From positions 575,803 to 639,802 of the forward strand of contig NZ_REFY01000003.1 of NCBI RefSeq assembly GCF_003841485.1: DNA of 64,000 nt, in the 5' to 3' direction. Position numbers and translations under genes: made by a program. How positions within the stretch are numbered: position 1 is the first letter of the stretch; every line of letters begins with the position of its first letter. The stretch comes from Natrarchaeobius halalkaliphilus. Lineage in GTDB: Archaea > Halobacteriota > Halobacteria > Halobacteriales > Natrialbaceae. Of this stretch, positions 56,776 to 64,000 are shown piece by piece. The notes under the pieces were generated by a model. The model saw only the letters and a program-made list of their open reading frames with translations. It had not been told where the DNA came from and did not search any database.

Positions 56776-57207
56776 ATGTACGACTCGATCCTCGTTGCGA
56801 CCGACGGGAGCGACGACGCGACCACAGCGGCCGACCACGCCGTCGGCCTGGCGCGCCGACTCGAGGTTCCGCTGTACGGAATCGCCGTCATCGAGTCTCG
56901 AATCGAGTACGACAACGCAATCGTCGATCCGGCCGAGATCGACCGGCGACGGCGCGAACGGACAGACTCGTCGCTCTCGAAACTCGAAAAGGCAGCCGAC
57001 GACGTGGGGGTGACGGTCGAAACGACGGTTCGATCCGGCGTTCCGCACGAAGAGATTCTCGAGTACGCCGACGACTGTGACGCGGGCGCGATCGTCGTCG
57101 GTTCGCGGGGTCGATCCTCGTTTAGACGGGCACTGTTAGGGAGTACCGTCGACGCGGTCGTCAGGCTCGCCGTACGTCCGGTGATCGTGATCGAAAGCGA
57201 GGACTAG
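56776..57207 (+). CDS. Universal stress protein (UspA family)
   Basis: A protein of 143 residues with the full ATP-binding pattern G-x2-G-x9-G-S/T (GSRGRSSFRRALLGST). The strand-one motif is MYDSILVATDGSDDATTAADH. It probably binds ATP. Third UspA-type protein in the window and the most canonical. Its stop is only 6 bp from the convergent DUF5803 gene. Confidence 0.93.
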   Translation: MYDSILVATDGSDDATTAADHAVGLARRLEVPLYGIAVIESRIEYDNAIVDPAEIDRRRRERTDSSLSKLEKAADDVGVTVETTVRSGVPHEEILEYADDCDAGAIVVGSRGRSSFRRALLGSTVDAVVRLAVRPVIVIESED

Positions 57208-57213
57208 GGTCGG

Positions 57214-57984
57214 TCACTTGAGGCCGGGCGGTGGGCCGTCGTCGTCGTCCTCGATTTCGACGTCGAGGCCCAGCTCCTCGCGTTGTTTTTCCAGTCGCTT
57301 GACCTGCCGGTAGTAGTAGGCGATTCCGGTTCCGCCGAGGACGGTCACGACCGCGACGAGCCCCAAAAAGAGGGGGATATCTCTGGTCTGGTAGAATCGC
57401 AACGAAACCGTGCTGTCGACGTGCTCCCAGGTCAGTCGTTCGCGGTCGTCGATGACCTCACGATCGTAGCCGCTCGGGTTGACGTTTCCGAGGAAGAAGT
57501 TCGACGTTCTGTGTCCCTCCGGAAGCGTGACCTCGTAGCTGCCGTGGGTGAACGCCGGAAGCTGGAACGTCTTGGTCCCACTACTCCCCGAAACCGCGAG
57601 CGTGCCGTTCTCGTCGGGAACCCCGACCACCGTACTCGAGCGGCTCTGGTCGACGTCCAGTTCCGAGCCCGTCAGTTCGGTTCCGTTGGGATACCAGTAC
57701 CTGACGCCGTGGATCTCGAGCGCCTGGTTCTGGTAGAACGTCGACCGGTACATGGTCACCTCTTCGGTTTCGTTCAGATCGTACACCGCACGGAACTCGC
57801 TGTTGCTGAGCAGGCTGCCGTCCTCGATGTCGATAACGACGTCCGAATCGGCGTCTCGCAGATCGTCGTACTCCGCTTCGCGGTCGAGGTCCTCGTCGGA
57901 GATGCCGCCGAAGATCATCGAACAGCCTGCGAGACCGACGAACACAACGACCACGATCGATGCGAGGATCAGCCGCCTGTTCAT
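57214..57984 (-). CDS. DUF5803 lipoprotein-like membrane protein
   Basis: A protein of 256 residues. The signal and lipobox IVVVVFVGLAGCS precede an extracellular beta-rich domain (about 40-210), then one membrane helix (IPLFLGLVAVVTVLGGTGIAYYY) and a charged cytoplasmic tail. The family DUF5803 fits, and the gene follows DUF2110 and TFE in the conserved haloarchaeal order. The ATG at 57984 is directly before the hydrophobic segment; the ORF to 58221 is the overlap with DUF2110. Confidence 0.8.
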   Translation of the reverse strand: MNRRLILASIVVVVFVGLAGCSMIFGGISDEDLDREAEYDDLRDADSDVVIDIEDGSLLSNSEFRAVYDLNETEEVTMYRSTFYQNQALEIHGVRYWYPNGTELTGSELDVDQSRSSTVVGVPDENGTLAVSGSSGTKTFQLPAFTHGSYEVTLPEGHRTSNFFLGNVNPSGYDREVIDDRERLTWEHVDSTVSLRFYQTRDIPLFLGLVAVVTVLGGTGIAYYYRQVKRLEKQREELGLDVEIEDDDDGPPPGLK

Positions 57985-57985
57985 G

Positions 57986-58678
57986 TTACGGAACGACACA
58001 CCGCAGTTCGGCCGGGAGGTACTCACCGACGCTCGCGAGCAGTCCCGGCGGATCGGTGTCCTCGGTGCAGACGACGCTCTGTTCGAGCAGTCCCAGCCGT
58101 TCGACCGTGACGTAGTCCTGGGCGTGGCCCGCACGGTTGAGCGTGGCCCGAACCTCCGCTCGCGTGGCGCAGTTGACGTTGAGCCGACCGTTGCCACGGG
58201 TCCACTCGTACAGCCGATCACGTTCGGCGTCGGTCAGGCGACTCGGAGTCGCCGTCCCCTCGTTCGGTTCGTCGCCGCCGTAAACGAACGCCAGTGGGAC
58301 GTGCTGGACGAGTCCGAAGCGTTCGCGTATCTGTTCGGCCGATCCCGGCCCCAGACCGAGTTCGTCGGTCGGAATGCGAACCGCCTGCCCGGCATCGAGA
58401 ACGAACCCGTCGTCGTCCCATGACTCGAGCGTGCCGACGTACGTTTCCCCGGACTCGAGATCGGAAACGATCTCTCCGAACTCCTCGCGGAGGACGTTCC
58501 GGGCCACGGTGGCGTCTGCACCCTCGATCGTGACGGACGGGAACTCGTCGTGGCGAACCCCCAGGTCGAACTCGACCTCGAGGTCGCCGATCTCGTTGGT
58601 GACCAGCGAGCGAAGCGAATCGAGCGACCGCTCGCGAGCGTCGCCGTCGACGTACAGTTTGGTAGCGAGTACGACCAT
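57986..58678 (-). CDS. DUF2110 family protein
   Basis: A protein of 230 residues. It starts VVLATKLYVDGDARERSLDS, has a central segment GTLESWDDDGFVLDAGQAVR (possible OB or S1-like fold) and ends CVVP. The DUF2110 family is found in archaea next to TFE, hinting at a role in transcription or RNA. It ends 2 bp before the DUF5803 start and begins right after the tfe stop, so it is an operon. Confidence 0.85.
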   Translation of the reverse strand: MVVLATKLYVDGDARERSLDSLRSLVTNEIGDLEVEFDLGVRHDEFPSVTIEGADATVARNVLREEFGEIVSDLESGETYVGTLESWDDDGFVLDAGQAVRIPTDELGLGPGSAEQIRERFGLVQHVPLAFVYGGDEPNEGTATPSRLTDAERDRLYEWTRGNGRLNVNCATRAEVRATLNRAGHAQDYVTVERLGLLEQSVVCTEDTDPPGLLASVGEYLPAELRCVVP

Positions 58679-59203
58679 TTAGGCGTCCGCGTCGATGTTG
58701 AGTTCGTCCTCGAGTGCGGCGAGTCGCCCCTCCATCGCGTCGACGAGACGATCGTTGTCCATCGACTCGAGCGGCGAGCCGCATTCGGGGCACTCGAAGC
58801 CAAAGTCCATCGCCTCACCGAACTCGAAGCGAATGGAACAGATCTCACAGAGATAAAACTCGTGATTTCGTTCGTACTCCTGGCGCTGTTCGAGCGCGTC
58901 AGTGAGTCGGTACATCTCCTCTTCTAGGTTCTCCGGGATGTTGTCGTACTCGAACGTCCAGAGGTAGGTGAGCCAGCCCGAATCCTCATCGCGCAGCCGA
59001 CGGTAGCTGGCCAGATCGTTCTCGTACAGGATAAACAGCGCCCGTCGCACGTCGTTCAACTCGAGATCGAGTTCTTCCGCGAGCTCCTCGTCGGTCACTT
59101 CCCCGTCCGGCGGCGCTGCCGCGACGGGCATCCCTTTGGGACCGACCAGCTCGTGCAAGTACTTCTGGATTACCGGATCCTCGAGCAGGTCCTCAAAAGC
59201 CAT
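58679..59203 (-). CDS. tfe: Transcription initiation factor TFE (TFIIE alpha)
   Basis: A protein of 174 residues. A winged helix (about 25-75; VTDEELAEELDLELNDVRRA) is followed by the helix YRRLRDEDSGWLTYLW and a zinc ribbon (YLCEICSIRF, then FECPECGSPL). TFE helps open promoter DNA with TBP, TFB and RNA polymerase. First gene of the tfe-DUF2110-DUF5803 operon. Confidence 0.96.
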   Translation of the reverse strand: MAFEDLLEDPVIQKYLHELVGPKGMPVAAAPPDGEVTDEELAEELDLELNDVRRALFILYENDLASYRRLRDEDSGWLTYLWTFEYDNIPENLEEEMYRLTDALEQRQEYERNHEFYLCEICSIRFEFGEAMDFGFECPECGSPLESMDNDRLVDAMEGRLAALEDELNIDADA

Positions 59204-59289
59204 TACCTACCCGTAACGGCATGCAGCCATTAAGTCTTTTGAGCCGAGCGGCTCGATCGGGATCCGTTCCGTCGTCACGCCCCGTGGCG

Positions 59290-59544
59290 TTAGCGGTCTT
59301 CCTCGTGGTTGACGTCCCACTCGAGGGAGACCGTGATCTGCTCGCGGTCTCCGCCGAGCATCGGGGACCGCTCCTCGACGTCGATTCCGTACTCGATCAC
59401 CGAATCCGGCGTCAGGGTCAACATCTTGTTTCCGACCCGAACCTCCGCTGGCCCGCCGTCGCGTAACTCGAGGGCGAGTTCCTGGAGCAGATCGGCAGCC
59501 TCCTCACGCGAGACGTCCTCGTCGTGGCTCGTCGTTTCGCTCAT
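59290..59544 (-). CDS. Amphi-Trp domain protein
   Basis: A protein of 84 residues with a helical start (SREEAADLLQELALELRDGG) and a beta part (EVRVGNKMLTLTPDSVIEYG) with a terminal VSLEWDV. This agrees with the short amphi-Trp domain family. The ATG at 59544 is chosen because the upstream frame (to 59709) has no such character. Function unknown. Confidence 0.8.
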   Translation of the reverse strand: MSETTSHDEDVSREEAADLLQELALELRDGGPAEVRVGNKMLTLTPDSVIEYGIDVEERSPMLGGDREQITVSLEWDVNHEEDR

Positions 59545-59730
59545 ACGTCGATTGCACCGAACGAACACAAATAGATTGGCCGGGAACTGGCAGGCACGAG
59601 CCCGATCGGGTGCCGGTCGACGGTCGGGAACGGCGCGAGCGACGGACGCGAAAGCCGATATCCATCGGTCACTCTGTCGAGTTCCGAGACACGGGGGTGT
59701 GATCCCCACGAGACAGATTGGCGACTCGAA

Positions 59731-59937
59731 TCAGTCCTCGGCGTGCTCGCAGACGTCCCGCATTCCGCTATCGCGACACGCACCGGCGAGGAGGTCCGCC
59801 TGGGACTCCGTCGTGATCCCCTCCTCACGGATCGCCTCGAGTCTCCGTCGTTCGCGTTCGCTACAATCCGGTTGGTTCACCCGCCATTCGATCACGTGCT
59901 GACACGGCGCCCTCGCTCCGATTTCGTTCGACGACAT
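59731..59937 (-). CDS. Cys-containing hypothetical protein
   Basis: A protein of about 68 residues from ATG 59937 (SSNEIGARAPCQHVIEWRV). It has four Cys spread as APCQHV, QPDCSERE, GACRDS and DVCEHAED, which could bind a metal. A Met at 59958 is an alternative start. No family is recognised. It is a stand-alone gene between the amphi-Trp gene and the small membrane gene. Confidence 0.55.
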   Translation of the reverse strand: MSSNEIGARAPCQHVIEWRVNQPDCSERERRRLEAIREEGITTESQADLLAGACRDSGMRDVCEHAED

Positions 59938-60128
59938 ACAACTGGGTTGGGTCGACATTCACAAGCAAGCTCACCCACGATACCATGGGCTATTATATGC
60001 ATCCGCGATCGGACGGGTTCTCTCACACCGCTCGACTCGGCGTACCGTCGGCACCTGAGGGCGATCCCGAGGCCCAGTTCGCGAACCTATACTGTTATTA
60101 AACCAACCGAGAAAGCCACCGTTGTCTA

Positions 60129-60362
60129 ATGGACGCTCGAGAATACTGGAACCTCATCGTAAGCGTCGTCGCGATCGGTATCGGCATCTCGGTAGTCGAT
60201 ACGAGCATCGTCGCGGCCATCTGTCTCGTCACGTACGGCTCACTCGCAGGCCTCCAGTTGTTCAACGAGGAGTTCGAGGCGTTCGTTTCGAACCACTCCG
60301 CTGCAGTGTCTGCCTTCCAGACGCTGCTTCTGATAGGGGCACTCGCGGCTCTGTATCTCTAA
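60129..60362 (+). CDS. Small two-helix membrane protein
   Basis: A protein of 77 residues with hydrophobic segments LIVSVVAIGIGISVVDTSIV and FQTLLLIGALAALYL separated by a short loop (NEEFEAFVSNHS). It has a typical haloarchaeal composition. No family is recognised. The next gene is convergent. Confidence 0.5.
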   Translation: MDAREYWNLIVSVVAIGIGISVVDTSIVAAICLVTYGSLAGLQLFNEEFEAFVSNHSAAVSAFQTLLLIGALAALYL

Positions 60363-60386
60363 CGGAGGATAGCTCGCTCTATCGCC

Positions 60387-60620
60387 TCACTCCGATTCGA
60401 CGCGCGATCGAGCCGCGGCCGTGAACTCGAGCATGCCGACGGCGGCGACGCAGTCGGAACAGAACGATTTCGTGACGGACTCGTAATGGCCGGTGAGTTC
60501 CGGGCAGGGCTCACTCGAGAGGTGGATCACCCGCGCTGCCGGAACCGAGTCGCCACAACGGCCGCAGACGAGGTCGCGCGGTGTACGCCCGGCGTCGGCG
60601 GGTCCGTCCCTCGAGTTCAT
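60387..60620 (-). CDS. Small zinc-ribbon-type protein
   Basis: A protein of 77 residues with LVCGRCGDSV and, after a His-containing middle (VIHLSSEPCPELTGHYES), KSFCSDCVAAVG. Two CxxC pairs form a likely zinc ribbon. The ATG at 60620 (MNSRDG) is preferred to a longer one at 60632. Role unknown, perhaps nucleic-acid or protein binding. Confidence 0.65.
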   Translation of the reverse strand: MNSRDGPADAGRTPRDLVCGRCGDSVPAARVIHLSSEPCPELTGHYESVTKSFCSDCVAAVGMLEFTAAARSRVESE

Positions 60621-61048
60621 CGGGGGTGGCACCTCGGTCGTCGGCTCCGCGATCGGTGTGTGGCGGCGTCTCGAGTCGCGGTGGAGCGGCCGCTGAGTCG
60701 GAGCGGGCCGTGCCCGGTAGCGATACTGAACTGTCGTGCGAGACCTTTTTGTCTCGGTAGCGGTAACGAAAGCATGGCAACCGAACGTGAGCGTTTGGAA
60801 GCCACCGTCTCGGGTGTTTCCAGCACCCGGGGCATTTCGTACGCATGCCCCCGCGTCACCGTTATTGGAGCGCGATGGCTTCCATTCAGATGTTCGGTTT
60901 GGACAATAATATAATTACTGGTGTGAAGTAAAGGAAGTCCGATGTAGGGGAACGTTCGTGAGCAGTACGATCGTATCGGCTGCTAGCGGAAACACCGGGA
61001 GACTGAACAAGCGAAGATAGCGATTCAGACGTTTTCTGACAGAATTCG
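60621..61048. other. 428-bp region with no convincing gene
   Basis: A plus-strand ATG at 60774 opens a 47-codon frame (ATERERLEATVSGVSSTRGI) that ends at 60914, but it overlaps longer shadow frames and has no recognisable features. The right end (60905-60920) is AT-rich (ATAATATAATTA) and may be a promoter or a junction with the adjacent small-gene operon. Confidence 0.4.
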
Positions 61049-61438
61049 TTACTCGTCGCCTTTCCGGATGACGTTCACCGATGTCTCGACACCGAAGGTA
61101 ACCGCCCGAGTCAGGTCGTTCCGCTCGAGGACGCGACGAGCCGCTCGGACGAGCGTGTCGACGTCTTCGCACACGAAGTAGATCCGGTACAGGTACGCCG
61201 TCTCGAGGCGGTAGGATGGGTCTGACCACGGAAGAATGGGCTGTTCGTCGTAGTCGAGACACACTCGCCACGTTTCGCCGCCGCTCTCGAAGGTGCCGGT
61301 CGGCTTCCCGTTGGTCGCCCAGTCGTGATTTTTCCGAACGTCCGTGAGCGCGTAGTACGGCTTCAGCGCCTCACGCACGAGGTGAAAGTGCGCGTCGAAC
61401 TCGTGGCACTGGAACCGGAGGAACTTCCGTGCGCTCAC
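61049..61438 (-). CDS. Hypothetical protein, 129 residues (last gene of a five-gene operon)
   Basis: A GTG start at 61438 overlaps the previous stop (GTGA). Begins SARKFLRFQCHEFDAHFHLV, with middle RLETAYLYRIYFVCEDVDTL. It has no metal or membrane motif. The overlapping start codons of all five genes in this run support it. Function unknown; it may come from a virus or integrated element. Confidence 0.55.
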   Translation of the reverse strand: MSARKFLRFQCHEFDAHFHLVREALKPYYALTDVRKNHDWATNGKPTGTFESGGETWRVCLDYDEQPILPWSDPSYRLETAYLYRIYFVCEDVDTLVRAARRVLERNDLTRAVTFGVETSVNVIRKGDE

Positions 61439-61635
61439 AGTAACCCCTCCCGTTCGGCGAAGCAGGCCGTACACAGCGGTACCGAATGCTGGAGTCGGGC
61501 CTTCACCTCGTAGCCGACGTACTCGCAGTCGACGCACTCCGACCACGTTTCCGAAACCGTTTCCGATAATTCATTCTCGTCGTCATCTTCCGGCGAGTCC
61601 CGCGGCTCGAGGCCGAAGGCAGTCAGGTCCGACAT
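61435..61635 (-). CDS. Small zinc-finger-like protein, 66 residues
   Basis: SECVDCEYVGYEVKARLQHS is followed by PLCTACFAER, two CxxC pairs. The N-terminus is acidic. It starts 3 bp after the preceding small gene's stop and overlaps the next by GTGA. Probably a zinc-binding adaptor of the same operon. Confidence 0.6.
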   Translation of the reverse strand: MSDLTAFGLEPRDSPEDDDENELSETVSETWSECVDCEYVGYEVKARLQHSVPLCTACFAEREGLL

Positions 61636-61638
61636 CGG

Positions 61639-61749
61639 TCATCGACCCCGACTGTTCTCGAGATCCGACCGCCGGACGAGATCGGCCCCGCACTCCGTAC
61701 ACCGGTAGCACTTCTCGCTCCAGGCACCGCAAACCGGGCACGATGTCAC
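61639..61749 (-). CDS. 36-residue zinc-ribbon micro-protein
   Basis: A GTG start at 61749 overlaps the previous stop (GTGA). The product begins with MTSCPVCGAWSEKCYRCTEC (GTG read as Met) and ends NSRGR. It has four CxxC-type Cys in a ribbon pattern. It is too short for a typical gene call, but its exact fit between two genes, with the next gene starting 3 bp beyond its stop, supports translation. Confidence 0.6.
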   Translation of the reverse strand: MTSCPVCGAWSEKCYRCTECGADLVRRSDLENSRGR

Positions 61750-62267
61750 GGTCGATCACCTACCGTAACCGACGAATCAACCGTCTCGGGATCGATCACG
61801 TGCGACCACGCGAGTTTCGCTACCTCGTTCTCTGACCGTGGGCCGCCAACGTCGTACCACCGACCGGACAGCAACTCGTCGACGATCGTCGCCGGGACGA
61901 TCGCCCTCGCCACCTGGGGAAGCCCCGGCCGCGGAATGTAGACGACGAACAGGTACATCCCGCCCGCCTCGAGCAACCGCGAATGGGCCTCGCGCTTAAC
62001 GTAGAACCGTCCGCGCGTCGATCCGCTCCCGTTGCTCGTCTCTATCTGGCACCCTTTGATTTCGACCGGAACGCCCGGTTCGACGACCACAATTCCGTAG
62101 AACGGCAGGCTCTCGGCTGGTTCGAGAAGCGTCGTCGTTCGGGCATCATGCCACGTTGCGGTCCGATCGCCGACGTACTCGAGGGCGTCGAAGGACTGAA
62201 TCAGGTGCGCCTCGAGCGCGTCGCCGCTCGCTTTCGGACTCTCGAGGGCCGAGGTTCGGGAACTCAC
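61746..62267 (-). CDS. PD-(D/E)XK-like nuclease
   Basis: A protein of 173 residues. YGIVVVEPGVPVEIKGCQIE contains E69-I-K71, the ExK half of the PD-(D/E)XK motif, after a short beta-strand with Glu63. RGRFYVKREAHSRLL and YLFVVYIP follow, as in haloarchaeal and viral nuclease-like proteins. It probably cuts or repairs DNA. GTG start overlaps the preceding gene's stop. Specific activity is not known. Confidence 0.6.
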   Translation of the reverse strand: MSSRTSALESPKASGDALEAHLIQSFDALEYVGDRTATWHDARTTTLLEPAESLPFYGIVVVEPGVPVEIKGCQIETSNGSGSTRGRFYVKREAHSRLLEAGGMYLFVVYIPRPGLPQVARAIVPATIVDELLSGRWYDVGGPRSENEVAKLAWSHVIDPETVDSSVTVGDRP

Positions 62268-62533
62268 TCGCGTTCACCCCCGTCCGTGAGCATCGGCGGT
62301 TTGCGGACCGAACCCGTTCGTCGAAGTCGCCGGGAACAGCCTTTCGCGTGTCCCGCTTCGCCGTCTTTGTTTAGCAGGCGGGTGCAGCGTGCTTCACACT
62401 CCGGACAGACGAACTCTCGAGAGGTGCGAGGCTTCGGATGTGAACAGATCCGTCGGTCGAGTTCGTCCCGGTCGATCTCGCCGAGCAGATCCTCGAGCGG
62501 CTTCACGCCGACCACCCCGTATTTGCGCAGCAA
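62264..62533 (-). CDS. Small zinc-finger protein, 89 residues (first gene of the operon)
   Basis: FVCPECEARCTRLLNKDGEA then HAKGCSRRLRR gives a likely CxxC...C/H metal site. The N-terminus reads LRKYGVVGVKPLEDLL. No ATG is available; a TTG at 62533 is used. A strong Shine-Dalgarno-like GGGGGAGG lies about 35 bp upstream, without a start codon at the right distance, so the true start is uncertain. A stop closes the frame upstream. Confidence 0.5.
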   Translation of the reverse strand: MLRKYGVVGVKPLEDLLGEIDRDELDRRICSHPKPRTSREFVCPECEARCTRLLNKDGEAGHAKGCSRRLRRTGSVRKPPMLTDGGERE

Positions 62534-62608
62534 ACCGCCCGACGTGAAGGGGCCGCGGGTTGCCTCCCCCTTGGATTAGATTGAGAAGGCGAAGTAGAAA
62601 CGACCAAT

Positions 62609-62734
62609 TTGTCCGAATACGCAACTCTCGAGGTGTCTACGGAGGAAAGTAGTTTGGAGCGAGAACGGGTTAATTTCGCATGGGCGCTGCAGGCTCTCGG
62701 TCACGAGGTGAACGAAGTCCCTTGCTGGCCCTGA
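62609..62734 (+). CDS. Possible 41-residue protein upstream of the integrase
   Basis: A TTG start gives SEYATLEVSTEESSLERERV, then NFAWALQALGHEVNEV and a stop. The composition is protein-like (amphipathic, acidic), but the start is weak and no family is known. Could be the tail of a lost gene. Low confidence. Confidence 0.22.
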   Translation: MSEYATLEVSTEESSLERERVNFAWALQALGHEVNEVPCWP

Positions 62735-62796
62735 AACGGCGTAAATCGGCGATCTGAAATCGGTGGTTCTGGCCTCGAGTTCGCACCCAGAGAGCC

Positions 62797-63807
62797 ATGA
62801 GTTTGGAATCAATCGAACCAGAAACCGCGCTCGAACTGTACCTGGCCGACAGGGAGAACAACGTCACTGAAGCCACCATTCGCTCGCACCGATCCCGCCT
62901 TGGGCATTTCATTCGGTGGTGCGACAACGAGGGAATCACGAACCTGAACGACCTGACCGGACGGAAGTTACACCGATACCGTCTTTGGCGGCGCGACGAG
63001 GGAAACCTTTCCCCTGCGACCGAGAAGACCCAGATGGACACAATTCGCGTCTTCATCAGGTGGGTGGAATCGATCGACGGTGCACCGGAGGATCTCCACG
63101 TGAAGATTCGCTCGCCGACGCTAACCGGCGACGATAACGTGCGTGACGAGATGCTCGAGGAGGAGCGCGCCGAAGAACTCCTCCAGTATCTCCGTCGCTA
63201 CGAATACGCGTCTCGACACCACGTGGTGATCGCACTAATGTGGCATACGATGATGCGGGTCGGGGCGATTCACTCGCTTGACGTGGGCGATTTCGATCCC
63301 GAAGAGAAATCCTTGGAGGTCGTCCATCGTCCTGAGACGGATACGCCGATCAAGAACAGCACAGATGGCGAACGATTTATCGCGCTGTCCGACGAGGTGT
63401 GTCAGCTTCTGATCGACTGGATTGACCAGCGCCGGCCAGCGTCGGTTGACGAGTACGGTCGCAAACCGCTGCTTACGACGTCACAGGGCCGAGCACATAC
63501 GACGACCCTTCGAGGAGACTGTTATCGATATACGCGGCCATGCATTTCGACTGGGGAGTGTCCACATGGGCGTGACATCGACGACTGTCCAGCGACTGAA
63601 TACGAACGTGCCTCGGAGTGTCCCTCGAGCGAGAGCCCGCATGCACTTCGTCGCGGTGGGATCACGCACTCGCTCCAGCAAGACTGGCCGATGAAGGCAG
63701 TCGGCGATTGAGCAAACGTCTCCGAGCAGGTGCTCGAGATGCACTACGACCAACGCACAGAGAAAGAGAAGATGGAACAACGGAGGGATTACCTGGATCG
63801 GCTATAA
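62797..63807 (+). pseudogene. Tyrosine integrase broken by an in-frame TGA
   Basis: The frame encodes a phage-type integrase: SAM-like N-terminal domain (about 10-110), then the catalytic domain with MMRVGAIHSLDVGD (Arg) and HALRRGGITHS (His-x-x-Arg). At 63709-63711 a TGA stops it after KAVGD. In the same frame the next codons give ANVSEQVLEMHYDQRTEKEK and end at 63807, supplying the catalytic Tyr (HY). CGA to TGA is a single C-to-T change (GDR expected), so this reads as a recent nonsense mutation. Without the Tyr the 304-residue product should be inactive. Confidence 0.85.
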
Positions 63808-63901
63808 CACGACACTCTCTCCATATCGAGCAGTAGGTGATTCTGAGCGCATCATAGAAGATTCATATATCTATCGCTCTTGTGAAGCACGTTGTTGATT
63901 T

Positions 63902-64000
63902 TCAGAGCGCAGCATCGATAGCATGTTTGAGAGCTTCATCGCCTGGTTTTCTATAGAGTTCACGTCGAAGCTGAAACGCTCTGAGATACGGTGTTAGCTT
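63902..64000 (-). CDS. Partial reading frame entering from the right edge
   Basis: The minus strand is open from base 64000 to a stop at 63902-63904, giving KLTPYLRAFQLRRELYRKPG, then DEALKHAIDAAL. This looks like the C-terminal end of a protein, possibly a transposase or element gene. Nothing more can be said because most of it is outside the window. Confidence 0.3.
   Translation of the reverse strand, partial: KLTPYLRAFQLRRELYRKPGDEALKHAIDAAL

Noticed and set aside
63709..63711. TGA decoded as selenocysteine or readthrough in the integrase.
   Set aside because: Neither is expected in a haloarchaeal integrase. A C-to-T change at an Arg codon explains it more simply.

Overview
The window is a haloarchaeal chromosome segment. 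The proteins are strongly acidic, the DNA is GC-rich, and haloarchaea-only families are common (HalX, HalOD1, DUF7344, DUF7504, DUF7547, Bat-type HTH). Archaeal housekeeping genes are present (psmA, SBDS, TFE, GTP cyclohydrolase III), and several genes carry a TATA-like box about 26 nt before the start codon, as expected for leaderless transcripts. It looks most like a Natrialbales-type organism, but the genus cannot be fixed from the sequence alone.

Layout. 1-6535: the end of a type IV pilus operon (PilB-type ATPase, PilC-type platform, then five overlapping pilin-like genes). 6550-16853: a chemotaxis operon on the minus strand (cheW-cheY-cheB-cheA-cheC-cheC2-cheD plus a trailing unknown gene), with a second divergent cheW-like gene. 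The CheA has an exceptionally long acidic linker. 16936-24878: two acetyl-CoA synthetase paralogues on either side of a Bat-like regulator that carries a recombinase-fold domain, with unusual repeats in both intergenic regions and a UspA gene at each end. 25035-30621: a CHAT-protease-like gene, a remnant of an RNase P Pop5 gene, psmA, SBDS and hflX. 30720-35551: a thiolase-like/DUF35 pair, small regulators, a thioesterase and an RNase H-like nuclease.

35552-41878 is AT-richer and gene-poor, with MgtE, DedA, a Tat lipoprotein, orphan genes, gene fragments and imperfect repeats. It stops against the 3' end of tRNA-Thr(UGU) and looks like an accreted island. 41964-51494 returns to core style: GNAT, CBS, GTP cyclohydrolase III, two acyl-CoA dehydrogenases and a fused hydroxyacyl-CoA dehydrogenase/enoyl-CoA hydratase (beta-oxidation), plus a HalX response regulator and a histidine kinase that meet tail to tail. 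51543-53286 holds a small protein and cobyrinate a,c-diamide synthase.

53408-56311 is a four-gene operon of very acidic, low-complexity proteins with glycine-zipper segments and a repeated LLG-type domain. It has no known function and is the best candidate here for an undescribed system. 56374-59544 holds a small membrane protein, UspA and the DUF5803-DUF2110-TFE operon. The right end (59731-64000) has small zinc-finger proteins, a tightly overlapped operon around a PD-(D/E)XK-like nuclease, and a tyrosine integrase broken by one in-frame TGA just before its catalytic tyrosine, which suggests the edge of a decaying integrated element.
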